A stretch of DNA of 64,000 nt from Zunongwangia sp. HGR-M22 (lineage in GTDB: Bacteria; Bacteroidota; Bacteroidia; Flavobacteriales; Flavobacteriaceae), in assembly GCF_027594425.1 (NCBI RefSeq), contig NZ_CP115159.1, forward strand, positions 2,221,001 through 2,285,000, read 5' to 3'. The position numbers and the translations under genes are program-made. Positions 45,064-53,547 of the stretch are shown piece by piece. Each line of letters begins with the position of its first letter. Within the stretch, counting starts at the first letter, position 1. The notes under the pieces were generated by a model. That model saw only the letters and a list, made by a program, of their open reading frames with translations, was not told the DNA's origin and ran no database searches.

Positions 45064-46106
45064 GCCAGTGTTGTTTTTTCTATAATCTTTTTCTCTCTTT
45101 GTTTTCGATATTCTGATGGTGTTATCTGATAAAACTCTTTAAACAATCTACTAAAATAACTTGGACTGGCAATTCCTATTTCATGAGAAATCTGGGATAA
45201 ACTCAAGTGATTTTCACCAAGTAACACCCTGGCCTTATTCATCTTAGCAGACCTTATATATCCATTCACACTTTGACCGTACAATTCTTGAAATCCTTGT
45301 TGCAACTTATTCCTATTCAAGCCAACCTCACGGCTAATCCAATCAATTCTACTAACTTTTTCAATATTTTTATGGATATATTCAGCAGCCTTTTTCACCT
45401 GTTTCACATCGGTGGGATGAATAAGCTTTAATCGATAATTAAAATCTTTATTATACTGTTGCAGATGAAGAAAAATTAGTTCATGGATATTCAACTCCAA
45501 TTTTAAATAATCCAGAAAATTAAGAGTACTTAAATCATTTATTTCTTTGAAAATATCGGCTATCTTAAGATTATAATGTCCTAAATGAAGTTTTTGTTGG
45601 GAAGGAATTTCCTTAAAAATTAATTGTAAGCTATCTTCTAAGCTCGTGACGTTATAGGTTCTATTTTCCAAAAATTGCTTTTTTGGAATGTTTATCAAAT
45701 AAAAATTGTAAAGAATACCGCTTTTTAGGGAAATTTTCGAGATAAGACGTGAGGACGTCATTGTAATTGCATGCTGAAATTGTTCAAAAATAACCCATTC
45801 CGAGTCATTAGAAAATTGGTACAGAAAGGGATGTCCCAAATTATAAACAAATTGAAGGGAATTTTGATGGTTAAATTCTAATTCTAAGGTAATAGTACGG
45901 GACAATTCTCCTTCTAAAAAGACGAAAGAAATATCTCTATCCAATGCTACCCCAATGATTTTTCCTTTTCCTTCTTCTGCAGGGAGATTCTTTTTAAAAA
46001 CACGCCGGTTATTTCCAGCGTAATTTTCTATTGGTGAATGAAAATTCTTTAAAATATGCCTAATCGGAAATGGTCGAATTCTTATTGCCTTCAAATGTTC
46101 TTTCAA
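45060..46106 (-). CDS. AraC-family transcriptional regulator (first of tandem pair)
   Basis: 348 residues, paralogous to the next gene: QFQHAITMTSSRL in place of QYQHGIVANVQDK, IDWISREVGLNRNKLQQGFQ and LSLSQISHEIGIASPSYFSRLFKEFYQITP for the DNA-binding half. The sensor domains have diverged more than the HTH domains, which suggests different ligands and similar DNA sites. It is the first gene of a two-gene operon with 4-base overlap. Confidence 0.88.
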   Translation of the reverse strand: MKEHLKAIRIRPFPIRHILKNFHSPIENYAGNNRRVFKKNLPAEEGKGKIIGVALDRDISFVFLEGELSRTITLELEFNHQNSLQFVYNLGHPFLYQFSNDSEWVIFEQFQHAITMTSSRLISKISLKSGILYNFYLINIPKKQFLENRTYNVTSLEDSLQLIFKEIPSQQKLHLGHYNLKIADIFKEINDLSTLNFLDYLKLELNIHELIFLHLQQYNKDFNYRLKLIHPTDVKQVKKAAEYIHKNIEKVSRIDWISREVGLNRNKLQQGFQELYGQSVNGYIRSAKMNKARVLLGENHLSLSQISHEIGIASPSYFSRLFKEFYQITPSEYRKQREKKIIEKTTLA

Positions 46107-46491
46107 TTTTAAAGACCGAAAATATTGTATTACATATCGGTATGAACGGTAGAAAGCAAATTTTAATCAGTTTTACTATTATTTATGTCATTTTTATTAA
46201 TTCAATCATACTGCGTTGTTTTTTACTATTTTGAACGTTGCCGAAACTACATTCTTTCTAACAGCTCCCTAATGAACTTAATTATACCCTTAATAACCCT
46301 CGGGGTTATCAAAACATATAAATAGTGATGAAGAAATAAGGAATAAGATCCGACACAGAATCTTAAATGCCATTAATTAAGAAACTTCCTAATGATTAAC
46401 AACCAATTTGCCCCAATAATCACATTGATTTGATCAACATGGTGAACGAGATATATCAATTTCAATAGAAATAAAAAATCAAAATAATAGT
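46107..46491. other. Intergenic stretch with one small hairpin
   Basis: About 385 bases between the YqaE-like gene and the AraC pair. It must hold the promoter of the AraC operon (minus strand). A hairpin ATAACCC-TC-GGGGTTAT at 46293-46309 is visible. Nothing else recognised. Confidence 0.4.
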
Positions 46492-46671
46492 CTAGGACTT
46501 TCGGAATAGCTTAATATATTTATCATTTATTATAAATGCATGGATTACTCCAGGTATCCAGCCTAAACAGGTGAGTAATAAATTAACTAAAAAAAATTTC
46601 TTAGCTCCATATTTAATATACACTGCAACCGGTGGCAAAATTAGATTTAAGATTACTATACTTAGTTTCAT
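46492..46671 (-). CDS. YqaE/Pmp3-family small membrane protein (59 aa)
   Basis: From ATG 46671 to TAG 46492-46494. The sequence has the two-helix hairpin of Pmp3/YqaE stress peptides: LNLILPPVAVYIKYG, then LVNLLLTCLGWIPGVIHAFII with the conserved LGW.PG.IHA pattern. Pmp3 proteins stabilise the cytoplasmic membrane under salt and cold stress. Its start overlaps the stop of the upstream 79-residue gene (ATGA), so the two are co-translated. It sits in a stress-type gene group with DUF892. Confidence 0.9.
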   Translation of the reverse strand: MKLSIVILNLILPPVAVYIKYGAKKFFLVNLLLTCLGWIPGVIHAFIINDKYIKLFRKS

Positions 46672-46907
46672 TGGTCATTTTTAATTATTAAATCTATTAT
46701 ATCTTCTTTGTTCTTTTTCTCTAAAAGGGTAATTCCCCTCTGTCGACAAACCACAATTAACTCTTTATAAGTGTAATCATGATAAACATTTCTTTGTACT
46801 TGTTCCTTGTTCTCTGAAACCTCAGAAGCTTTCTCTTCACTCATACCATTTCTTTTTAAAATAGCATATTGCTCATCATCCTGGATTCCTTTATTTTTCT
46901 TTTTCAT
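46668..46907 (-). CDS. Small protein with Rho-N/SAP-like C-terminus (79 aa)
   Basis: A charged protein. Residues 1-40 are disordered and rich in Lys/Glu (MKKKNKGIQDDEQY, EKASEVSENKE). The last 30 (YTYKELIVVCRQRGITLLEKKNKEDIIDLI) look like a SAP/Rho N-terminal-type helix-extended loop-helix. Such proteins accompany stress genes in Bacteroidota. It overlaps the YqaE-like gene by four bases. A nucleic-acid-binding role is inferred from the fold pattern only. Confidence 0.7.
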   Translation of the reverse strand: MKKKNKGIQDDEQYAILKRNGMSEEKASEVSENKEQVQRNVYHDYTYKELIVVCRQRGITLLEKKNKEDIIDLIIKNDQ

Positions 46908-46921
46908 TTCTCAATTGGATT

Positions 46922-46957
46922 AAAAAAGGCCATTCAGTACCCTAATACTGAATGGCC
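46922..46957 (-). terminator. Terminator after DUF892 gene
   Basis: On the minus strand, perfect 12-base stem GGCCATTCAGTA/TACTGAATGGCC with a six-base loop followed by six T. It lies between the DUF892 stop and the 79-residue gene, so the latter is transcribed separately or by read-through. Confidence 0.88.
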
Positions 46958-46979
46958 TGCCCCACCAGGCAGTTGTGAA

Positions 46980-47465
46980 TTATTCAGCCTTCTTATTGAT
47001 TTGGTTGGTCGCTAGAGTGTTCAATTTTTCATCGGCTACATACTCTTCCCGGAGGGTTTTATTTAATTTTTCAGCTATACCTGTATAACCTAATTCCTGC
47101 GCAAATTTTACTAACGTTTCATAGCCAGCAATTTCGTAATGTTCAATACGCTGTGCATCAGCTATAATTCCCGCATCTCGAACAAATTCATTTTCCACTT
47201 CTTCTTTTAAAAAATCGTTAGCTTCCGTTATAAGTCCTTTCATAGCATTGCACACTTCTCCAGTTGGTGAAATTCCCATATCTTCGCAAACATCCTTTTA
47301 CCGCAGTTGGTGCTCTTTTGTCTCCTCTAAATGCATTTTAAATGCCTTTTTCAAATTAGGCGTATTTGACTGCTCGACCATATCCGGTAATGCTGCGATT
47401 AGTTGAGTTTCGGCACTGTATAAGTCTTTTAGCTGATGGACAAATAAATCTTTTAAATTTTTCAT
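46980..47465 (-). pseudogene. DUF892 (YciF-like, ferritin-like) gene with in-frame stop
   Basis: From ATG 47465 the frame reads MKNLKDLFVHQLKDLYSAET, the YciF/DUF892 start, for 55 codons. A TAA (47298-47300) then follows EHQLR, and the same frame continues with KDVCEDMGISPTGEVCNAMKGL and the second helix pair (IEHYEIAGYETLVKFAQELG) to 46980. The total of 161 codons is the normal family length and no indel is present. One base change (probably TTA to TAA) explains it. The family is a stress-induced dimetal four-helix bundle. Restart at ATG 47279 would give only the C-terminal half. Confidence 0.85.
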
Positions 47466-47838
47466 GGCTTATCTAATTTGGTTTTTAAAATAGTTTTTCA
47501 AAAGATTAGCACTTTATAAAATAGAATCTAACTCAAAGTTAACCATCAGATTACAGGGGTTAACAAAACAAAAAGAAATAACAAAGTATTAAGCCTTATT
47601 AAGAAATCATTTATTTCCTAGTTTATGTCGTAGGCATTTGTAAGCAAGATTATGCAATAGCTATCTGGAATCATTTTATAAGACTTGTATCATCGTAAAA
47701 TAAAAGTTGACAAATAATTGAGAAGTAATTTCTAACATTTTATTAAGAAAAGTTCAATGTTCCTCAGTTATTTTAATGTAACCATAGACCTAAAATTTGT
47801 CAGGAATTGGAGCATTCTGATATTGATATTCCTTGACA
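47466..47838. other. Intergenic stretch, nothing firm
   Basis: About 370 bases holding the presumed DUF892 promoter (minus strand). An imperfect inverted repeat GTCAGGAAT/ATTCCTTGAC at 47799-47837 lies just after the small gene at 47839 and may act as its terminator, though no T-run is seen. Confidence 0.35.
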
Positions 47839-48054
47839 TTAATGCCGATCAAATTCAAATTCATCCCAGGCTTTGCATTTCTTAGGATTTACTTCGAAAT
47901 CACGCAGCAATCCACGAATAAAAACCGGAGATATATCAAGATGACGCATAAAATTTTTTAGTCGCTCCTCAATATGCGATGTTACCATACTTCTCAATAA
48001 CCTGCACTTCTCTTTTCTGGTATATTTTCGATCCTGATGATCTAAAATTTCCAT
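47839..48054 (-). CDS. Small hypothetical protein (71 aa)
   Basis: MEILDHQDRKYTRKEKCRLL followed by a helical region and FVNPKK-like tail (FEVNPKKCKAWDEFEFDRH). Soluble, two Cys, no known domain. It is placed 36 bases after the 43-residue gene on the same strand and is probably co-transcribed with it. Confidence 0.5.
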   Translation of the reverse strand: MEILDHQDRKYTRKEKCRLLRSMVTSHIEERLKNFMRHLDISPVFIRGLLRDFEVNPKKCKAWDEFEFDRH

Positions 48055-48090
48055 ACATAGTAAAAGATCTGAGAATTGCGACTTGGGTTG

Positions 48091-48222
48091 CTATTGTAAA
48101 TTTTGAATCTGCCCGGGGATCACTTCCCTCCCCATAAAAAAATAATCATACTTCACGCCATAATGATCGTCCTCAATTCGACCATTTTGCGGTATGTCCT
48201 CCAATTCTATATAAAATTTCAT
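48091..48222 (-). CDS. Microprotein (43 aa)
   Basis: ATG 48222 to TAG 48091-48093. The sequence starts MKFYIELEDIPQNGRIEDDHY and ends GREVIPGQIQNLQ; it is acidic, beta-prone and unlike random translation of AT-rich DNA. No family recognised. It lies upstream of the 71-residue gene on the same strand. Confidence 0.5.
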   Translation of the reverse strand: MKFYIELEDIPQNGRIEDDHYGVKYDYFFMGREVIPGQIQNLQ

Positions 48223-48502
48223 TAAATAGTATTTTATCCAAATTAATGGAATTTTTCCTAATTAAAAAAATTAGAGTGGAATTACTACATTAGAATGGAC
48301 ATAAAGTTGAATGAATATTATTGCAAGTTGCTAACTTAGCAATTATAAAATGTAAAGCCACCATTACACTTTAGAGTTTAAGTAAAAAGCAGTAGAAGGA
48401 AGTTATGCTAAAGGCAGTGTAGCATGAATTAGAACGTGATACCATAAAAAAGATTTGGCATCCCAGACTGCCGGCTGGCAGACTTTCCATGAACGACAAG
48501 AA

Positions 48503-48828
48503 AAATACAGATTTATAAAAGAGAACCGTATAAAATTTGCTATTGAGAAGATGTGCACTATGTTAGCAATAAGTACAAATTGATATTATCACTGGCTAAA
48601 ATCTGGCCCCCTCCCCCTGGAAAGAAAATCTAAAGTTTCCTTAATTAAAGATATATTTCAAGATAGTCTCCAGAGCTATGGATCTCCGAGAAAAGATGAA
48701 TTGAAAGCTATAGGCTATACCATATCTAGCCCATATAATGAAGGCAAATCATTTATACGTAAACAGGAAGCAAAAGTTTAAGGCAACCACTAATAGTAAC
48801 CAGAACTATCCCACAGTATTCTATGACT
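48503..48828 (+). pseudogene. IS3-family transposase (OrfB), 5' part, interrupted by IS110
   Basis: Decayed reading frames give KYRFIKENRIKFAIEKMC, YYHWLKSGP, then SYGSPRKDELKAIGYTISSP and, after a frameshift, KFKATTNSNQNYPTVFYD: the HTH_21 region of IS3-type OrfB. It stops exactly at 48827/48828, where the IS110 element begins. The continuation lies at 50139. The upstream 48,230-48,500 contains weak OrfA-like remnants (HELERDTIKK). Confidence 0.75.
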
Positions 48829-48857
48829 AAACCAAATTATATTTCACATTTTCAATG

Positions 48858-49856
48858 TTAATTTGCTGCATATTTTATTAAATCTACATAAGGAGATTTC
48901 CTATTAATAACAGCAAAGATCCTAGCTAATATTTTGTTTCTGATAATGTTTATTGTTGACATTTTATTTTTTCCCAAATCGATTCTTTTGTGATAATACA
49001 ATTTCATTTCTTCATTGTATTGGATAGAAGACTTAGCGCATAAGTCCAATAAACTTTTTAGTTTTTTATTGGCTAAATGGCTTACTTTGGTCCTTCCCCT
49101 AATACTTGAACCAGAAGTATTGGGGAAAGGAGCTATTCCGCAATAAGAGGCGAATTTCCTCCAACTGTCAAATTTTTTAAAGCCCTCTGTAACTACAATC
49201 ATATAGAGCGCAGTTTGTTTTCCTACTCCTTTTATTGAAATTATTAGCTCGTACTGGTTTTTAAGGTTCTCATCTTCAGCAACAATGGTTTCTATTTCCT
49301 TTTCAATGATATCTATTTCTTTTGTCAAATATTTGATAAGGTCTTTTTGAACTTTTAATAGTAATTTATTTTCAGTTCTTGAAAGTATTTCTGATTGCTC
49401 CTTTAAGCTCATTTTATAGCCGGCTCTTTGTTTTACCATGCGCTCCCGTAGTGAGAATAATCGCTTTAATTTAACGGTATTCTCAGAACTTTGGACATGA
49501 GGTTTTAATCGATCACGTTTTTCATAAGCGTAGAGAGCTATTCTTTTAGCATCTGCTTTGTCATTTTTTCCTCTGGTCATTCCCATGGATTGTTTAATTT
49601 CCAATCCAGGTAAAATCACATAATTAAAGTTTTCTTCAAACAAAAATAGAGATAATCTATAACCGTAGATTCCTGTATGCTCCATTGCAAACAGCAAGTT
49701 TTCTGTAGGAATATCATTATTCTTTTCCAACCACTTAAGCATTTGTTTGAACCCTATCTTATTGTTTTCAAATTGCTGGTAAAGATCTCTTTTGTGAAGG
49801 TGTGTATCGATCACTTTTTTACTAATATCGATACCTACAGTTTCTAAAATTTCCAT
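48858..49856 (-). CDS. IS110-family transposase (DEDD/serine bridge recombinase)
   Basis: 332 residues, complete. The RuvC-like DEDD part has GIDISKK (Asp9), FAMEHTGIYG (Glu), and RGKNDKADAKRIA (Asp pair). After a helical linker, the transposase_20 domain follows: IISIKGVGKQTA, FASYCGIAPFPNTSGSSIRGRTKVS with the candidate catalytic Ser in SGSS. It recombines DNA guided by a bridge RNA encoded in the element's non-coding end. Different from the remnant at 34.7 kb. Confidence 0.95.
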   Translation of the reverse strand: MEILETVGIDISKKVIDTHLHKRDLYQQFENNKIGFKQMLKWLEKNNDIPTENLLFAMEHTGIYGYRLSLFLFEENFNYVILPGLEIKQSMGMTRGKNDKADAKRIALYAYEKRDRLKPHVQSSENTVKLKRLFSLRERMVKQRAGYKMSLKEQSEILSRTENKLLLKVQKDLIKYLTKEIDIIEKEIETIVAEDENLKNQYELIISIKGVGKQTALYMIVVTEGFKKFDSWRKFASYCGIAPFPNTSGSSIRGRTKVSHLANKKLKSLLDLCAKSSIQYNEEMKLYYHKRIDLGKNKMSTINIIRNKILARIFAVINRKSPYVDLIKYAAN

Positions 49857-50138
49857 ACTTTTAATTATTAAATTAATGGTTACTTTGACTAAAACCTTTA
49901 GTAACTTATTACTAATTAGTATTCTATTTGGTCCTTTGTAACCGGTTATAAAAGAGCGGGGACTAATACTGTGAATAGAGATGTAGCTCTAGAACCAAAC
50001 CAAGTTCACCCCGTTCTTTTTTAATAAAAATATGAACAATTTAATTAGTTATGAGTCTCCCCCAGACCCCCTCTTTTCAACAACATAATTATTGAATAAT
50101 TGTATATTGTTTATAGGTTCAAATCTAAAGGTACCAAA
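49857..50138 (-). ncRNA. Candidate IS110 bridge-RNA region
   Basis: The 282-base non-coding end upstream of the transposase gene, where IS110-group elements encode their bridge RNA. It contains several palindromes (TACTAATTAGTA, TAACCGGTTA, GTTACT/AGTAAC) able to form stem-loops. The heptamer CTATTTG, identical to the right half of the target site, occurs at 49924-49930, and GACTAAAACC near 49876 resembles the element's own end. Precise RNA ends are not known. Confidence 0.5.
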
Positions 50139-50373
50139 CTATTTGAATCAACGCTTCAGTATGGGCAGAGCAAGTATGGGTAAGCGATATTGCCAATGTT
50201 CAGACGAATCAGGTTTGAGTTACCTAACATGGGGCATTGATCTATTTAATAGAAAAATTATAGATGGGCTTTAAGTGATATCCTAAATACCGAGTACTGC
50301 TATAAAAGCTTGGCAGATGGCTATTAAAAATGCCACACTCCACCAACCTTGGATATTCCATTCAGACTAAGGT
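50139..50373 (+). pseudogene. IS3-family transposase, 3' part (continuation), truncated
   Basis: Continues the gene interrupted at 48828: YLNQRFSMGRASMGK, then YLTWGIDLFNRKIIDGL (first catalytic Asp), a stop, and after a frameshift KSLADGY-like and WIFHSD (second Asp). It ends abruptly at about 50373, where a fragment of a coupling-protein gene begins; the catalytic Glu region is lost. Confidence 0.75.
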
Positions 50374-50709
50374 GGAAAGGTGAATGATCCCGATACGGCT
50401 AAATATTATGAACGCTTTTTTGAGATCATCAAAACCCCGACCAAAAGCGTCAGTAAAAGTAGTGGTTTTAGTTACGAAAGCCGGATTACCAAAGGCGAAA
50501 AAGAAGTATCCAAACGAAGGGCTGATGCGTTTTTTCGATTGAAACAAGGGGAATTTGTGGCCTTTGCTGATGGGAAGGATAAAAAGGTACGGTTTAAACT
50601 TCAACATATTCAAAGGGAAATTCCTATTTCTAAGGCGAACATCACCCAAGAAGATTTACTGTTCCATCAGCAGCAAATTTATAGAGACCTGGAGAAGATT
50701 ATCAGGTGA
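50374..50709 (+). pseudogene. Truncated second copy of coupling-protein C-terminus
   Basis: From 50374 the sequence matches 40908 onward with only scattered substitutions: GKVNDPDTAKYYERFFEI, KSVSKSSGFSYESR, and so on, for 111 codons to TGA. The last residues differ (IYRDLEKIIR versus VYTDIYKII), so it comes from a close relative of the element and not a simple copy. No start codon of its own gene is present. The junction with the IS3 remnant is at 50373/50374. Confidence 0.88.
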
Positions 50710-50805
50710 AGTAATTTTTTAAGGCCCCATTGAAATAGAAACGAATAGTAAACATTTTATTGCTGTAAGGAAATGTTGTGGTGATTATCTATTGTTCAAA
50801 ATTGA

Positions 50806-51055
50806 TCACAAATTCAAATTTCGTTCTTTCATTAATTTTTCTAATTCATCATTCTTCTTTGATTTCTTCAAAAGTTGATAAATTAAAAATAGTGGAACAA
50901 GTGTTACTAATCCCCAAGTGTTCTGTACGACAGAATAAATGATTATTCCTATAAGGATACCTATAAAAGTAGCATTAATTAGGGCTTGGTTTATTGCTTT
51001 TTGCTTCTTTTAGTAATTCCTCATTAGTGAATTCCGATAACTTTTTCTCACTCAT
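50806..51055 (-). pseudogene. Small membrane protein gene, one-base frameshift in an A-run
   Basis: ATG 51055 gives MSEKKLSEFTNEELLKEAK, then a run of five A (50998-51002 on the plus strand as T) shifts the frame into an early TAA. Ignoring one A restores AINQALINATFIGILIGII and LVPLFLIYQLLKKSKK to TGA at 50806, a protein of about 82 residues with two membrane helices. Similar two-helix proteins occur in Flavobacteriaceae. True frameshift or homopolymer sequencing error cannot be told apart. Confidence 0.6.
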
Positions 51056-51398
51056 AATGATTATTTAGCTAGTTTTTATACATAAAAGTTTCTACCAAAA
51101 ATTGAAAAAATCCAGTACGTTTAGCTTTACCTCAAAACTAATCAAAAAAACAATAATTTCATTTCGGCTCTACTTCAAAACACGATAAAAATTCTTATTT
51201 ACTAAAATCAGTATATCAAATTCAAATAAATCGAATATCCTATCTCAATAAGTGGAATGGATTATAATAGCTGCTAAAATTTTCTGACTATATATAAATC
51301 TAAAGTAGAATTTTAACCTAACAATTACGAATAACAATCAATTGAAAGATTTCTTACTTCTTATTTTGGGAAAAAAATATTATTTTACGATAAAAACT
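51056..51398. other. Intergenic stretch, nothing recognised
   Basis: About 340 AT-rich bases between the small membrane-protein gene and the histidine kinase gene (divergent). No consensus promoter, hairpin or repeat noticed. Confidence 0.4.
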
Positions 51399-53411
51399 AT
51401 GAAAACTCCACCTGTTCCTTCCAACGATGACGAGCGATCTGAAGAATCTTCCAAGTATACCAAATATACTATAGAAGATGAAGATTTAAATTTTTTAGGT
51501 GCAATGGTAGCCGAGATTTGTAACACTGATAGCGCCCTCATATCCCTCATTGATAAAGAAAAGCAGTATATTCAATCTACCTTTGGAATGGAACTGGAGG
51601 TTCGGGAATTCCCCAGGGAGTTTACCTTTTGTGCCCATACTATTAATAAATTAGATAGTCCTACTATCGTACCCGATGCCAGAAAAGATGAACGATTTAA
51701 AGATAACCCATTTGTCACAGGGGAAAATCCGGTGATATTTTATTCTGGGTATCCATTAATTGATAAGAATGGTTATGCTTTAGGAACTGTCTGTGCTATA
51801 GACGGAGAGCCGAAAGACTTAAGTGAAGATCAGAAAAATAAATTGGTTTTACTCTCTAAACAGGTAATGAATATACTGGAACTTAGAAAACAATCGGAAG
51901 TTCTTACCCAAACAAATAAAGAACTTTCTAAGTTGAACAAAAGATTTCAATATATTACTAAAAGTACGAATACCGGGACTTTTGAATATAATTTAAATGA
52001 TTATTCCCTTGAATTTAATGAGGCTTGGTGGACGATTACCGGCTATTCCAGTAAGCAAAACCTATCCTTAAAAAAATGGGAAGAGTTGGTTCATCCGGAA
52101 GACCTTCCTGGCTTAAAGGAGAAAATTAAAAAACATTCTAATGCTGAAGATCGTTTTAATTATCATTTCCGTCTATTACATAGAAATGAAAATTATATCT
52201 GGATAAGTATTAAAGCCCAATTTAATTTTGGTTTAGCTAAGGAAGAACCCACCCACGTCTATGGCACATTTAGAGACATTACAGAACAGAAAACCAAAGA
52301 GTCCGAAATTCTTTATAGACAAAAACTTTTGCAATCATTATATGAGCTCTCCCCTATAGGTATTGCCCTTAATGATTTTGAGACAGGGGCATTTTTAGAA
52401 GTAAATCAAAAACTGGTAGATCCTACCGGTTACACCAGAGAAGAATTCCTACAACTGAATTATTGGGAGCTCACCCCTAAAGCGTATGAACCGCAAGAAG
52501 CACAACAGATAGAATCGATGAACGAAAAAGGTTCATATGGCCCTTATGAAAAAGAATACATCAAAAAGAATGGGGAAAAATACCCAGTTGTGCTAAGAGG
52601 TATTTTGGTAGAAGATATCGACGGGCAAAAAAAGATATGGAGTTTTATTGAAGATATCTCTGAACACAAAAAAGATGAACTTGAAAAGGCACAGCACTTA
52701 GAAAAGATTCAAAATTTATTACATATAAAAAACGATCAAAACGAGCGGTTAGAAAACTTTGCCCATATTGTTTCCCATAATTTACGTTCCCATTCTAGTG
52801 CTATTAATACGCTAATTCATTTTATACAAGAAGAAAATACTACGTTAAATGAAACGGAAACATTTAAGTATTTAATTCAGGCATCGTCCAATCTTGAGAC
52901 CACCATTGCAGATTTAAATGAAATTGTGGAAGTAAATCTATCTAATGCTAAAGATTTTAAACCAATTGATATTTATCCATTGATTAAAAAGAATGTGGAA
53001 AGTGTATTTCCCTTGGCCAAAGAAAACAAGGTAGCGATCTTTATAGATATTGAACCAGAAACCTATATGATAGGGGTACGCTCATACCTAGAGAGTATTT
53101 TCCTTAATTTTATCACCAATAGTATTAAATACAATGCTGTAGACCGGGACAGCTATCTCAAGATTTCTGCGCAATCGGAAGGAAATTTTACCACGGTAAT
53201 TTTTGAAGATAATGGTCTGGGAATAGATATGGACACCTATGGCAAAAAACTGTTTAAAATGTATCAAACTTTTCACAACCATAAAGATGCCCGTGGCATC
53301 GGACTGTTTATTACCAAAAACCAGATAGAAACAATGAAGGGAACTATCGAAGTAAGCAGTAAAGTCAATATAGGTACCACTTTTACAATTAAAATCCCTA
53401 ATAAAAAATAA
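51399..53411 (+). CDS. GAF-PAS-PAS sensor histidine kinase
   Basis: 670 residues from ATG 51399 (an in-frame TTG at 51342 would add 19 unsupported residues). Order: a GAF domain at about 15-165 (ALISLIDKEKQYIQSTFG, FCAHTI), PAS with PAC at about 180-300, second PAS/PAC at about 305-425, a dimerisation helix with the phospho-His in IVSHNLRSHSS (about 455), then HATPase with NSIKYN, DNGLGID and GIGLFITK. No transmembrane helix, so it senses a cytosolic signal. It has no receiver domain. The sigma-54 response regulator downstream is a possible partner, though separated by DUF3124. Confidence 0.92.
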   Translation: MKTPPVPSNDDERSEESSKYTKYTIEDEDLNFLGAMVAEICNTDSALISLIDKEKQYIQSTFGMELEVREFPREFTFCAHTINKLDSPTIVPDARKDERFKDNPFVTGENPVIFYSGYPLIDKNGYALGTVCAIDGEPKDLSEDQKNKLVLLSKQVMNILELRKQSEVLTQTNKELSKLNKRFQYITKSTNTGTFEYNLNDYSLEFNEAWWTITGYSSKQNLSLKKWEELVHPEDLPGLKEKIKKHSNAEDRFNYHFRLLHRNENYIWISIKAQFNFGLAKEEPTHVYGTFRDITEQKTKESEILYRQKLLQSLYELSPIGIALNDFETGAFLEVNQKLVDPTGYTREEFLQLNYWELTPKAYEPQEAQQIESMNEKGSYGPYEKEYIKKNGEKYPVVLRGILVEDIDGQKKIWSFIEDISEHKKDELEKAQHLEKIQNLLHIKNDQNERLENFAHIVSHNLRSHSSAINTLIHFIQEENTTLNETETFKYLIQASSNLETTIADLNEIVEVNLSNAKDFKPIDIYPLIKKNVESVFPLAKENKVAIFIDIEPETYMIGVRSYLESIFLNFITNSIKYNAVDRDSYLKISAQSEGNFTTVIFEDNGLGIDMDTYGKKLFKMYQTFHNHKDARGIGLFITKNQIETMKGTIEVSSKVNIGTTFTIKIPNKK

Positions 53412-53547
53412 TCAGTATAAACCTAAAAAGAAGCGTTTTTAAATGACTATGTAATTATAGAATAAGACAAAGCTACATTTAAGCAAAAATAAGTTATAAG
53501 CCGAAGACGTATTAATTTGTGGATTTACATTTTAACATCATTCTATC

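Larger units (their letters stand above)
48827..50140 (-). mobile_element. Complete IS110-family element inserted in an IS3 transposase gene
   Basis: The interrupted IS3 gene resumes without loss at 50139: joining 48828 to 50141 restores FYD-YLNQRF in frame. The element is therefore about 1312 bases with the dinucleotide CT at both junctions (48827-48828 and 50139-50140), as expected for an IS110 core. One ORF on the minus strand leaves 29 bases on its 3' side and a 282-base non-coding end on its 5' side, the known IS110 layout. No terminal inverted repeats, as usual for the IS110 group. Confidence 0.82.
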
